13,742 bases of DNA from Desulfobulbus sp. (lineage in GTDB: Bacteria; Desulfobacterota; Desulfobulbia; Desulfobulbales; Desulfobulbaceae), in contig JAUVLX010000061.1 in the NCBI GenBank assembly GCA_030600525.1, forward strand, positions 1-13,742, in the 5' to 3' direction. Made by a program: the position numbers and the translations under genes. Every line of letters begins with the position of its first letter. Position 1 is the stretch's first letter. The notes beneath the pieces were generated by a model. That model saw only the letters and a program-made list of their open reading frames with translations, was not told where the DNA came from and did not search any database. Below, one piece after another: positions 1 through 8,188 of this stretch.

Positions 1-896
1 GCGAGATCGGTAGCTGGAGGAAGCTTGATAATATCGTACTGTGCTGGTTGTGTATAGGGAATGTCTGTAAAACCGTATTTTGTCGGCTCCCTCGCAATGA
101 TGATGGCCGCAATCAGTTTGGGTACATATCGCTTGGTTTCCAGTGCAAGGTATTTATGGCTGGCAAGTTTCCAGAAATCCCTGGTTTTATATTTTTTTAT
201 GGCCCTGCCTATTTTTCCTTCGCCTGCATTATATGCTGCTACCGCTAGATACCAGTCGCCAAATTCTTCATGCAGAAAAGATAGATACTTTATGGCTGCC
301 TGGGTTGATTTTTTGGGTTCCCTGCGCTCATCTACCCAGGAGTCAATACGTAATCCATAATTTCTGCCTGTACCGCGGATAAATTGCCATAAACCTGCGG
401 CATGAGCATAGGAGTAGGCTGAAGGATTGAATCCGGATTCGATCATTGCCAGATACAGTAGGTCCTGTGGTAGTCCAGCTTTCTGTAGTTCTGTCTGTAT
501 CTCTTTCTGATACTGGGTGGATCGCGCGAGCCATCTGCTAAAGGTACGCCGTTGTTTTCCCTGGAATTGATCCAGATAGAACTGCACCTGTTTATTAATG
601 GTAATGGGGAAATCAAAGGTGACTTCGTCCACAGGTTCTGGAATATTGTTCAGGTTTCCCGGTTCCCATGGCCCTGTTTTTTCAAGGGCAGCGAGTTCTT
701 CTGCAAGGTGTTGTTCCGGCTCTATCTCCAGGTAAGATATTTCTTCTGCGGTAGGGGCTCCGGTATCTTCGTGCTCGCGGGTAACCGACTGACTAGAGTC
801 TGCATTTTGCAAAGGGTTAAGTGACGAGCAGGCAGAAAGAAGAAAAACACAGGCAGGAAAAAGACAGCAAACGACAACTTTGTTGGGTAGGATCAT
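1..896 (-). CDS. mltD: Membrane-bound lytic murein transglycosylase D-like lipoprotein (5' part, cut by window edge)
   Basis: Translating the minus strand from ATG at 896 gives 298 open codons to the window edge. Family role: lytic transglycosylases cleave the MurNAc-GlcNAc bond of peptidoglycan with formation of 1,6-anhydroMurNAc, and act from the inner face of the outer membrane. Seen: a hydrophobic signal peptide ending in lipobox LSAC (residues 20-23, lipidated Cys23), an acidic linker (about 35-95), then an SLT domain from about 130. It has the catalytic motif IESGFNP with Glu153, GLWQFI at 168-173, a DERREP stretch near 189-194 and AYNAGEGKI at 221-229, in the order seen in MltD. MltD usually carries C-terminal LysM repeats, which would lie beyond the left edge and cannot be checked. 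The gene is divergent from the PBP gene at 1186. No strong Shine-Dalgarno precedes the chosen ATG, but it places the lipobox at the normal distance. The family is near certain; the MltD subtype is likely. Confidence 0.9.
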   Translation of the reverse strand, partial: MILPNKVVVCCLFPACVFLLSACSSLNPLQNADSSQSVTREHEDTGAPTAEEISYLEIEPEQHLAEELAALEKTGPWEPGNLNNIPEPVDEVTFDFPITINKQVQFYLDQFQGKQRRTFSRWLARSTQYQKEIQTELQKAGLPQDLLYLAMIESGFNPSAYSYAHAAGLWQFIRGTGRNYGLRIDSWVDERREPKKSTQAAIKYLSFLHEEFGDWYLAVAAYNAGEGKIGRAIKKYKTRDFWKLASHKYLALETKRYVPKLIAAIIIAREPTKYGFTDIPYTQPAQYDIIKLPPATDL

Positions 897-1185
897 GAAA
901 TTTGATATGTAAAGATATGCTGATATTGCTTTGAAATCATATTGTTTTATTTTTCATCAGCGGTATGATTGGGCCCAAATTGGCACAATTCCGAATTTAT
1001 TACCATTATTTTAGGGCGTTTTACAAGGAAAATTCTGTGGTTAGCCACTGTTTTTCGCCTAACTTAGGTTTCAAACAACGCTTTTTTGCAACAGAGCGAT
1101 ACGCTACGATATATCTCCTTGGATATGCATTGCCTGTGGCTGGCAGGCCCTTCTCTTTCAATCACTTTTTTTTTGATAAACTGCT
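897..1185. promoter_or_regulatory. Divergent intergenic region between mltD and the PBP gene
   Basis: These 289 bp separate two genes that start outward, so both promoters should lie here. The only sigma70-like pair I can point to for the plus strand is TTGCAA at 1086-1091 and TATATC at 1110-1115, spaced by 18 bp. It would give a leader of about 65 nt before the PBP start. The match is modest and unsupported by anything else. I see no clear operator or RNA gene. Confidence 0.3.
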
Positions 1186-4100
1186 ATGTGGAAGTTCTTG
1201 AAATATCTTTTTTTCAGTTTGAGTATACTCGTTCTACTTTTGGCGGGCGGTGTTGCCGGCGGTTTGTATTATTTTGTGGTCGTGAACCCCGGACCTGAAG
1301 TTGAAGAGGGATATATAGAGGAAATTCTTGGTCGGGAAAGTCCTGTTTTCTTCCGTGATGGTGAAACCAAACTTGGGGTGCTTTTTCAAGATGTTCATCG
1401 CCAGTATCTCTCTTATAACACCATTCCTAAACATTTTGTTAATGCAATCGTAGCAGCAGAGGATGATGAGTTTTTTTCTCATTTTGGGATAGATATCCCA
1501 GGGATTGTCCGAGCCATGATTGCCAATGTAAAGGCGGGTAGGGTGGTACAAGGGGGGAGTACTATCACTCAGCAGACTGCCAAGAATCTTTTTAAACGAA
1601 AGTCTCGCAGCTATGAGGCTAAATTGAAAGAACTGCTGTTTGCTTTGCGCCTGGAGTATAAATATTCAAAGGAAAAAATCCTGGAGTTTTATAGTAACCA
1701 GTTTTTTGTCAGTGGTAATGGCCACGGACTGGGCGTTGCAGGCCGCTATTATTTTAACAAGGAACCATATGCCCTGAATTTATTAGAATGTGCTTATATA
1801 GCAGGCAGTGTTAAGCGGCCAAACTACTATAATCCGTTTACCAAGCGGAATCAGGCTGACCCGGTCAAAGCCAGGCAAAAGGTTGATGAACGGGTGAGGT
1901 ATGTGTTGCAGAAGATGCTTGCTGCGCAAAAAATTACCAAACAGGAATACGAGCAGGCCATCCACAGCGATGTGACTTTTGAACGGGGGAAAATGGCCTT
2001 TCGCCTGAATACCACCATGGATATGGTGAGAGACGGGTTGAGCACTGCGGTTATCAAAGAGGCGCTGGAAGACCATGGCGTATCCAATGTATCTACCTCT
2101 GGGATCAGGGTTGTTACCACTATCGATAAGGATGTTCAGCATCAGACTTTGCACGCCCTGCGTCGGCAGTTGTCTCTGCTTGATGTCCGACTGCGTGGCT
2201 ACAAAAGAGAGGCGATGCAGCAAGAATATAGGGACCTGGAGTATACGGGGGATAACGAGTTGTTACCAGGTGCCTTTGTATTTGGAGTTATCACGGAGGT
2301 CAATGATAAGAAAAAAACAGGATTTATTGCCAGTATCGATATTGGTGAAGGCAAGGCAACGGTAGTCTTGGATGAGTCAGGCATTAAAAGAATGATTCGG
2401 GCACTGGCCAGGTTCAATAAAAACCGATGGGCTGAACCTGACCGCAAGGATCGTCGTAAGCTGATAAAGCAGCTTCATCCCGGTGATACCGTGTATGTTA
2501 GTATCAGACCGACAGAGGGGGACGGTCCGCTGCTGGGAGATCTTGAGCGCTATCCCAAGGTTGAGGGCGGAGTTATGGCCCTGCAGGGAGGGGTTGTTAG
2601 GGCTATGGCTGGTGGTATGACTGATCGTTATTTCAATCGGGCTATTGATGCGAAGCGATTAATGGGGTCAACCTTTAAGCCTTTTCTCTTTGCGGCTGCT
2701 ATGCAGCTCGGGTGGAGCCCTGTTGATATGCTTTCCAATCAACGGGATGTCTTTGTGTTTATGGGCAGACCCTATTTTCCCAGGCCTGACCATAAAAGCC
2801 CCCATGATGTTGTTTCTATGAGTTGGGCTGGGGTGAAATCTGAAAATATTGCTGCAGTGTGGCTCCTGTATCATCTCACTGACCATTTATCACCCCTTCA
2901 TTTACGCGAGGTTGCCAAGCAGACGAAAATGGCACCCTTGGTTGATGATGGCATCGTTGAAAATTATCAGCAATTTAAACAACGGATAAGAGATGGTTTT
3001 GGAATTGTAGTTACCCGCAAGGTGCTTAAAAAAGCTGCCTTTGATAAAGCCAAAAAAAAACTGCGACCAGATTTTTTGTTTGATAATCGATTTGATGAAT
3101 ACAAGTTGGTTGAGCAATTGAACTATGGCCTCCATTTTGATCGCTTCAAAGAGCAACTCAAAAAGCTGCTGAAGGATAAGTCGCTTTCGTCGCGGACACG
3201 AAAAGACCTACAGCTAAGACGTAGCCTGTTGGATGATAATTATCTAAGCCTTGCTGAAACTATAGGCCGGTTAGATGCATATCGTCGCTATGTGGAAGCT
3301 GAAGCACAGCAGGGGGAGAATTGGTTTGGGGGCACACTTGCCGGCGACCTTCAGTTACCCCAGGGATTTTTGGTGCAGGATCAAAACGGTGGGGTGCACT
3401 ATACCTCCGGTGGCAGGGGTCTGGGGGGCCGTCAATGGACTCGGTGGCCGGTTGAGCAGGTGATAAGTTTCTTGCAGACCTTGAATGCAAGCCAGCTTAA
3501 CCTTTTTTGGGAAGGCATTCAGTTAGAGGGGAGCCTGACTGTAGCAGCTTATAATCAGTTGCAGGAACAGGTCTTAATAGAAGAAAATAAATTGTTGGCC
3601 CTCCGTCCATACTCCCAGGAAGTGTTGGCCGAGGTTCGTGATTACAGGATTATGCTTGGGCTCCAGTATCTTGTCAAGTTAGGCAAGGCATGCGGGATTG
3701 AAAGCAAACTGGAACCAGTGCTTTCATTTCCACTGGGATCAAATGTGGTTTCCCTGTTGGAGGCAACCAGGATGTACGAAAGCCTGGTCACCGGCAAAAA
3801 ATTTATTGTTGTTGGACGGAATGGTCAAAAGATCAGCGATGAGGACTCGACTGCTGATAGAAACGGCCTGGCAATTATCGAGAGGATCGAGGCGCCGGAT
3901 GGAGAAGTTATTTACCAGCAGACAATGACTGGTCACAGAGTCTTTGATCAGGCGACGGTTGCGGCAGTTGACAATATCCTGGAAAATACCGTGCTCCATG
4001 GAACCGGAAAATATGCCCATAATACGGTTCGTCTGCACAGTGCCAATCCAGCACGCGAGCAGGAATTGGCTGATTTTGATCTGCCTGTACCTCTGTTGGG

Positions 4101-4575
4101 GAAGACTGGGACTGCAAACAGATATCGTAATGCATCCTTTCTTGGGCATGTTCCTCTTTTAGGCGAGGATAATGAATCGTTTTTGAGCGTCGACAACGGA
4201 TATACTGTGGGGGTTTATGTTGGGTACGATACCAATATACCAATGATCAAAGGAACGACCAGGATTACGGGCGGGCAGGGTGCACTACCGGTATGGAGTA
4301 AGGTGGCAGAGGCACTTCTGCAAAGCGAAAAAATAGGTGAGCGACTGGATGTGGTTGACCTGGCCTTTAATGGCTTGGGGTTGCAGTACCCTGATGTGGG
4401 GCAGCTTTTTTTATCGGTCGAACCGGACTGGGGGGGACGGTTGAAGCAAGGTGCTGGCGGGAAACATCAGTTAACGCCGCCTTCATTTCCAAGCAGTCTG
4501 GGTTTTGGAAAGTTTCTAGGCGATGAGCATTTTGAGCCAGTTCGCAGTTTTCATCCGTTCTGGGAAAATAAATGA
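1186..4575 (+). CDS. Class A penicillin-binding protein (PBP1A-like), unusually long
   Basis: A bifunctional peptidoglycan synthase of 1129 aa that polymerises lipid II (GT51 domain) and cross-links stem peptides (transpeptidase) on the periplasmic side of the inner membrane. Seen in order: a short cytoplasmic N-terminus and one TM helix (about 7-33); the GT51 motif EDDEFFSHFG with catalytic Glu92; GGSTITQQTAKNLF at 123-136; an OB-like segment at about 375-460, as in PBP1A proteins; and the transpeptidase motifs S495-T-F-K498, S552-E-N554 and K973-T-G-T. All catalytic residues are present. E. coli PBP1A and PBP1B are about 850 aa. The excess lies mainly between SxN and KTG, 421 residues apart here against 126 in E. 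coli PBP1B, with foreign-looking, largely charged helical sequence at about 570-825. ATG 1186 is the first possible start after the in-frame TAA at 1177; it has no clear Shine-Dalgarno. Function is certain; the exact mrcA/pbpC-type name is not. Confidence 0.95.
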   Translation: MWKFLKYLFFSLSILVLLLAGGVAGGLYYFVVVNPGPEVEEGYIEEILGRESPVFFRDGETKLGVLFQDVHRQYLSYNTIPKHFVNAIVAAEDDEFFSHFGIDIPGIVRAMIANVKAGRVVQGGSTITQQTAKNLFKRKSRSYEAKLKELLFALRLEYKYSKEKILEFYSNQFFVSGNGHGLGVAGRYYFNKEPYALNLLECAYIAGSVKRPNYYNPFTKRNQADPVKARQKVDERVRYVLQKMLAAQKITKQEYEQAIHSDVTFERGKMAFRLNTTMDMVRDGLSTAVIKEALEDHGVSNVSTSGIRVVTTIDKDVQHQTLHALRRQLSLLDVRLRGYKREAMQQEYRDLEYTGDNELLPGAFVFGVITEVNDKKKTGFIASIDIGEGKATVVLDESGIKRMIRALARFNKNRWAEPDRKDRRKLIKQLHPGDTVYVSIRPTEGDGPLLGDLERYPKVEGGVMALQGGVVRAMAGGMTDRYFNRAIDAKRLMGSTFKPFLFAAAMQLGWSPVDMLSNQRDVFVFMGRPYFPRPDHKSPHDVVSMSWAGVKSENIAAVWLLYHLTDHLSPLHLREVAKQTKMAPLVDDGIVENYQQFKQRIRDGFGIVVTRKVLKKAAFDKAKKKLRPDFLFDNRFDEYKLVEQLNYGLHFDRFKEQLKKLLKDKSLSSRTRKDLQLRRSLLDDNYLSLAETIGRLDAYRRYVEAEAQQGENWFGGTLAGDLQLPQGFLVQDQNGGVHYTSGGRGLGGRQWTRWPVEQVISFLQTLNASQLNLFWEGIQLEGSLTVAAYNQLQEQVLIEENKLLALRPYSQEVLAEVRDYRIMLGLQYLVKLGKACGIESKLEPVLSFPLGSNVVSLLEATRMYESLVTGKKFIVVGRNGQKISDEDSTADRNGLAIIERIEAPDGEVIYQQTMTGHRVFDQATVAAVDNILENTVLHGTGKYAHNTVRLHSANPAREQELADFDLPVPLLGKTGTANRYRNASFLGHVPLLGEDNESFLSVDNGYTVGVYVGYDTNIPMIKGTTRITGGQGALPVWSKVAEALLQSEKIGERLDVVDLAFNGLGLQYPDVGQLFLSVEPDWGGRLKQGAGGKHQLTPPSFPSSLGFGKFLGDEHFEPVRSFHPFWENK

Positions 4576-4918
4576 GATAGTCGGAATCAAAGGGTAACGG
4601 TCAAGTAAAACATATTACTTCGTTTAGCGTGCTAGAGTGCCTCTCCTGCCTTCAGCAGAGGTAGCAGCCCTCTCCTGGTGCAAGGGGAGGATTTTCGACG
4701 TTTCTGCAGAAAGCGATTGTCCGTCACAGTTTTATTTGATATCTTTCCAGAGATTTTACCTCGGATCCCCTAACTGATCGTTTACGCTTACAATGTATCA
4801 GGTTAAATCGGAGCGTTGAGCAGGTTGGGAATTCGTTTTTAGGACAGTAGATAATTGGGTTTGTGGTGCACTGGGAATTTTACCCGACAATAAGGTAATG
4901 ATAGGAAAATAATACGGC
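4576..4918. other. Intergenic region after the PBP gene
   Basis: A 343-bp gap without a plausible gene. It holds two consecutive hairpins (about 4640-4661 and 4669-4690). Further right, a weak sigma70-like pair, TTTACG at 4781-4786 and TAAATC at 4804-4809 with 17-bp spacing, could serve the lipoprotein gene, but the match is poor. Just before the next start, AGGA at 4903-4906 is a rather distant Shine-Dalgarno. The gap and the hairpins suggest that the lipoprotein gene has its own promoter. Confidence 0.4.
4669..4695 (+). terminator. Probable terminator of the PBP gene
   Basis: CCTCTCCT (4669-4676) pairs with AGGGGAGG (4683-4690) around a 6-nt loop, with one G-U pair, followed by ATTTTC. The T-tract is short, so termination may be partial. 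An upstream hairpin, CTCTCCTG (4641-4648) with CAGCAGAG (4653-4660), one mismatch and a CCTT loop, makes a tandem pair. Confidence 0.5.
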
Positions 4919-6622
4919 ATGCGATGTAAATGGCCTAATCAAATCATCTGGTGCTTGTTGCTGGTGCTGAGCGGTTGTGTGGCACAAAAGCAGGTAGTAG
5001 ACCCCTACTCTTCACGGCAGCAGCGAGACGATATCAGTATGCGTCAGGGACTGGAAGGTATCAATGGAAAATCTGTGACCCTGGATATGCAGGAACCGAC
5101 TGTCCTGCCTGTTAAAGACATGCTGATGCCGACTCTTACCCTGATAAATGATCGTATCTATGCCTATGAACAAAAAATGGAGGCATTAAGAGACTTGCAG
5201 GAAAAGGCTGTTTCCAGTGCTTCTTCTCAAGACACTTTGAATGCAATGAGCGATTGTCGGGTACAGTTGCAGAATGTGCTTGTCGAATATAATGCCCTGA
5301 ACCAGCGGTTGTTGCAAAAGACTGACTTGCAGGCCGCGCAGTTGCTGGCAGCGGATTCACTCCTACAGATAAGTGAAAAGGATATCAACTATCTGGAAAG
5401 TAGCTGCCAAAACCTGATGGCGGTTCCTTTGGTTCCCCAACAGCAGTCGTTGGTTCACACCAGGACTCTGCATGCGGAAGAGCAGTTATTGAAAGCAGCC
5501 GCAGCTGTAGATGACTATGCAAAAGTCATTAGTCATTATGAGCAACTTCCCCTTGAAGCTGGTCAGGCACCGTCTTTTGATACTACTTTTTTATATGGTC
5601 AGGCATTATTGAAGACCCACCGGGAGCCAGAGGCGAGAAAGGTTTTTGCTGACTTGTTGACCGTCATCCGCAAACAAGATCAGGCACAGTGGGAATTTCG
5701 TTTGATGCAGCTCATTGGCGATCTTGAATTCGGGCTTGAAATCTTTGATAGTGCAAAAGGCAGATATAAGGAACTTGCTGCTATTTATGAAGGGCTGTCC
5801 ACCAAAAATGAGTGGGCGTTGCAGCAGTTGTCAGCTCTGGACAGGAATGTGTACCAGACTGATGAAGTAAGGTCGTATGCACAGTTGCTTAAGGTCTATT
5901 TGGGGTATAATCCTGATCGTGATGGATATGGAGTCGTTGAACAGGCGCAGAAGTATATTGCAAAATATCCTTATTCACCAGTTGCTTCAAATGCTGATTT
6001 AGTTCTGGAAAGAGCAAAAAAAGAGGCGGATGCCTGGTTGAAGTCGGTTCTTGCAAGAATAGATAGATTGGTTGAAGAAAAAAAATTCCAGGAAGCACTT
6101 TTACTTATTGAACGCGTTCCGCGGGACATTCTTCCTGTTGAGAAACAGGAAATGCTGCGTCGAAGAAGTGAACAACTGTTGACAGCAGAATCCATTTCTA
6201 TTGAGACAACTCGGCTTGTTCAGGAACAGGAACTCCAGGAAGAGTGGAACCAGGGAATGCTCCTGCTTGAGGGGCGAGAATATGATCAGGCTATTGAGGT
6301 TTTTACCAGCCTGAGCGCTTCGTCTTATGCGGATAAAGCTCGCGAACGTATAGATGAGGCTGCAAAGCTTGCAGCTAGGGAGGGTCGCCAGCGGGCTGCT
6401 GAGATTTTTATGCGCGCTAATCGGACAGCTGACCCTGAGAGCAGGATAAAATTGCTTTTTGCCTCAAAGACATTATTACAGGATATATTAATTAAATATC
6501 CGCAATCCGGGCTCAGCGATAAGGTAAATCGAAACCTGGCAAGAATAGAGGAAGAGATAAATCGTATAGACCCCACCCTGTTGACAACACCTGTAACAGT
6601 AGGTGAGGGCACTGCCCCTTAA
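4919..6622 (+). CDS. TPR-like outer-membrane lipoprotein of unknown function
   Basis: A 567-aa protein with a signal peptide ending in lipobox LSGC (residues 17-20, lipidated Cys20). The residue after Cys is Val, not Asp, which suggests outer-membrane sorting by the E. coli rule. The rest reads as nearly all helical: a helical N-terminal part (about 60-170), repeated helix pairs at about 180-300, and two segments typical of periplasmic TPR proteins, KYPYSP at 349-354 and KYPQSG at 526-531, each at a helix-helix junction as in BamD or CpoB/YbgF. The C-terminus is short and probably disordered. I recognise no enzyme motif and no orthologue. It follows a class A PBP and precedes a membrane-anchored coiled-coil gene after 93 bp, so an envelope scaffold or PBP-regulator role (LpoA-like in architecture) is a reasonable hypothesis only. 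ATG 4919 is the first start that gives a proper signal peptide. Confidence 0.85.
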   Translation: MRCKWPNQIIWCLLLVLSGCVAQKQVVDPYSSRQQRDDISMRQGLEGINGKSVTLDMQEPTVLPVKDMLMPTLTLINDRIYAYEQKMEALRDLQEKAVSSASSQDTLNAMSDCRVQLQNVLVEYNALNQRLLQKTDLQAAQLLAADSLLQISEKDINYLESSCQNLMAVPLVPQQQSLVHTRTLHAEEQLLKAAAAVDDYAKVISHYEQLPLEAGQAPSFDTTFLYGQALLKTHREPEARKVFADLLTVIRKQDQAQWEFRLMQLIGDLEFGLEIFDSAKGRYKELAAIYEGLSTKNEWALQQLSALDRNVYQTDEVRSYAQLLKVYLGYNPDRDGYGVVEQAQKYIAKYPYSPVASNADLVLERAKKEADAWLKSVLARIDRLVEEKKFQEALLLIERVPRDILPVEKQEMLRRRSEQLLTAESISIETTRLVQEQELQEEWNQGMLLLEGREYDQAIEVFTSLSASSYADKARERIDEAAKLAAREGRQRAAEIFMRANRTADPESRIKLLFASKTLLQDILIKYPQSGLSDKVNRNLARIEEEINRIDPTLLTTPVTVGEGTAP

Positions 6623-6655
6623 TAAGGCCTGTCGTTGCAATAAAGGGAAAGTTAA

Positions 6656-6677
6656 TTGAGTAGCTTGATATACTCAA
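6656..6677 (+). repeat. Inverted repeat between the lipoprotein and coiled-coil genes
   Basis: TTGAGTA (6656-6662) and TACTCAA (6671-6677) form a perfect 7-bp stem with an 8-nt loop. There is no T-tract after it, so it is not a terminator. It could be an mRNA processing or stability hairpin between two cotranscribed genes, or a small operator. Confidence 0.45.
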
Positions 6678-6715
6678 CACCATAGACCGTAACTATTTAG
6701 AGGAGTATGTGCATT

Positions 6716-7636
6716 ATGGAGAAGAACAGGAATTTGATCATTGGAGGGTTAATCGTATTGCTGGTAATCTGCTCTATCTGGGGATCAGTGAGCAATCGAT
6801 CAGCCAAGTCATTACAACTTGACTTGACGGCTGCCACTACGGAGTTGGATGCTTTGAAAGCTGAAAAACAAGCAGTTCCGGCTGAGCCTACAATTGTTAC
6901 AGTCGAGGATCCACGTGTCAAAGAGCTGGAAGCACAGATTGCAGCTTTGCACGGGAAGAAACAGGCAGACGGCAATCAGGTAATGAAGCTCAAAAAAGCG
7001 AGAAAAGAACTCGTGCAGATCCGTAAAGCTAATAAGCGGTTTGAAGCACAGATTGCCCAGCAGAATGCAGTAATCAAAAATCTGCAGAATGCAGTAGGGG
7101 CAAATAAAAAGCAGGATGCAGCAGCTGTTGAGGAAGCAAATGTTTTGCGTGAGGGACTGGCAAAATTACAGGACAAAAGCGTTGCTGCTGGTCAAAAAAT
7201 TAAAGAACTTGTTGCTGGCAATGAAAAAACCGTTCAGGAAAAGGAAAAACTGCAGGCTGACATAGTAAAGCTGCAAGCTGAAATGAGTGCTGCACAAGAG
7301 GTAATAGTTGCCACCCAGGAGCAAGAAACTGTAGCTGCTGAAGAAGAAAAAGAGCGGGTAGCAAAGCTTACCGTAGAAATGGAAATGTCCTTGGCCCAGG
7401 TCGTCGGTCTTGAAAAAATTGTTGAAGAAAAAACCGCCGCCTTGGAAGAAACCAGTCGCGAATTGGATCGGGTAAAAATCAACATGGATGTTTTGCTTGG
7501 TAAAATTTCTGATCAACAGGATGTCTTGCAGGAATTGGAGCAGGAAAATACTGATTTGGTACAGGATTTAACCGATAAAAACGAACAGCTTGCTGACTTG
7601 CAAGATCAATTGCAGCAGACTCCCCTCCAAGATTAA
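6716..7636 (+). CDS. Inner-membrane-anchored long coiled-coil protein
   Basis: A 306-aa protein with one N-terminal TM helix (about residues 7-23, preceded by Lys/Arg, so the C-terminal part should be periplasmic). A nearly uninterrupted coiled coil rich in Ala, Glu, Lys and Gln runs from about 30 to 300. The helix is broken near 52-64 by a Pro/Val/Thr segment. There is no catalytic motif. ATG 6716 is preferred over ATG 6707 because the Shine-Dalgarno AGAGGAG at 6699-6705 lies 10 nt before 6716 but only 1 nt before 6707; the longer form would add Met-Cys-Ile. It probably shares a transcript with the lipoprotein gene 93 bp upstream and ends at a strong terminator. A periplasmic spacer or scaffold role is inferred. 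Coiled coils mimic each other, so similarity hits to SMC- or TolA-like proteins would not show homology. Confidence 0.85.
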   Translation: MEKNRNLIIGGLIVLLVICSIWGSVSNRSAKSLQLDLTAATTELDALKAEKQAVPAEPTIVTVEDPRVKELEAQIAALHGKKQADGNQVMKLKKARKELVQIRKANKRFEAQIAQQNAVIKNLQNAVGANKKQDAAAVEEANVLREGLAKLQDKSVAAGQKIKELVAGNEKTVQEKEKLQADIVKLQAEMSAAQEVIVATQEQETVAAEEEKERVAKLTVEMEMSLAQVVGLEKIVEEKTAALEETSRELDRVKINMDVLLGKISDQQDVLQELEQENTDLVQDLTDKNEQLADLQDQLQQTPLQD

Positions 7637-7661
7637 TAGCCATTTTTTTAGATTTTACCTG

Positions 7662-7689
7662 GGAGCGGCCGATGGTCGCTCCTTTTTTT
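7662..7689 (+). terminator. Strong intrinsic terminator of the lipoprotein/coiled-coil operon
   Basis: GGAGCGGCC (7662-7670) pairs with GGTCGCTCC (7674-7682) around a 3-nt loop, with one G-U pair, directly followed by seven T (7683-7689). It lies 25 bp after the stop codon of the coiled-coil gene. Confidence 0.9.
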
Positions 7690-7756
7690 ATATGCACTAA
7701 CCCTGATTTTTCATCAGTTCAGGCGGCGTCAGGTTCAAAGTTTTTGGCTATGAATA

Positions 7757-7807
7757 GGTAAGCGTAGACTCCGGGTAAGCGTAGACTCCGGGTAAGCGTA
7801 GACTCCG
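7757..7807. repeat. Three perfect tandem copies of a 17-bp repeat
   Basis: The unit GGTAAGCGTAGACTCCG occurs at 7757-7773, 7774-7790 and 7791-7807 with no spacers and no mismatches. The same unit recurs 3.8 kb away as two inverted copies at 11596-11612 (one mismatch) and 11654-11670 (exact, opposite strand). The period is not a multiple of 3, which argues against coding. The third copy is followed by A, as in the 11.6-kb copies. Confidence 0.95.
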
Positions 7808-7954
7808 ATAGTAGTCTATATTCATTGTCAAGAGACTGAAGAAAATGATGCCGGACGGACTGACTTTTGGTGAACATTGTTGGAATTTGAAACTCCATGT
7901 GACTTTGCTCAACATAAAGAAATTGTGAGCATTTTGACAAATTGACATAATGCC

Positions 7955-7969
7955 CCCAGAAATTCTGGG
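7955..7969. repeat. Short perfect palindrome
   Basis: CCCAGAA and TTCTGGG flank a single central A. The loop is too small for an RNA hairpin at full pairing, so if functional it would more likely be a protein-binding site. It may be chance. Confidence 0.4.
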
Positions 7970-8105
7970 CTAACCACTTTCCTGCTGACCGCGGAGTATG
8001 TGATCGGTCTAGTCAAAGCGGATGGCGTGATTAAAACTTTAGTTTACCTTGTCATGCGTGTCTCATGGGGGCGGCCTGTCTTATGTATGCCTCAGGGCTG
8101 TAAAT

Positions 8106-8127
8106 CCCCCTCTCTTTGGGGTTTTTT
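8106..8127 (+). terminator. Possible terminator in the gene-poor region
   Basis: CCCC (8106-8109) can pair with GGGG (8118-8121) around an 8-nt loop, followed by six T (8122-8127). The stem is short. No upstream gene is apparent for it, so it would end either an unrecognised small RNA or read-through transcripts. Confidence 0.35.
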
Positions 8128-8188
8128 CTACCCACATACTCTTGGTTTTTAACGTAGCCAACTTGTAGACAGGGGTGTGTTTTGAGAG

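Noticed and set aside
552..824. Plus-strand open frame of 90 codons at the left end
   Set aside because: It is antisense to mltD, whose own frame has a lipobox and transglycosylase motifs.
981..995. Sigma-54 type promoter starting TGGCAC
   Set aside because: The -12 half is CGAA instead of a TTGC-like element, so the essential GC is missing.
7757..7807. CRISPR-like array
   Set aside because: The repeat units are only 17 bp and directly adjacent with no spacers, and no cas gene is in view.
7719..7948. Minus-strand open frames of 66-73 codons across the tandem repeats
   Set aside because: They need a weak start, resemble no known protein and run through a 17-bp repeat that shifts frame with each copy. 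Most likely chance frames.
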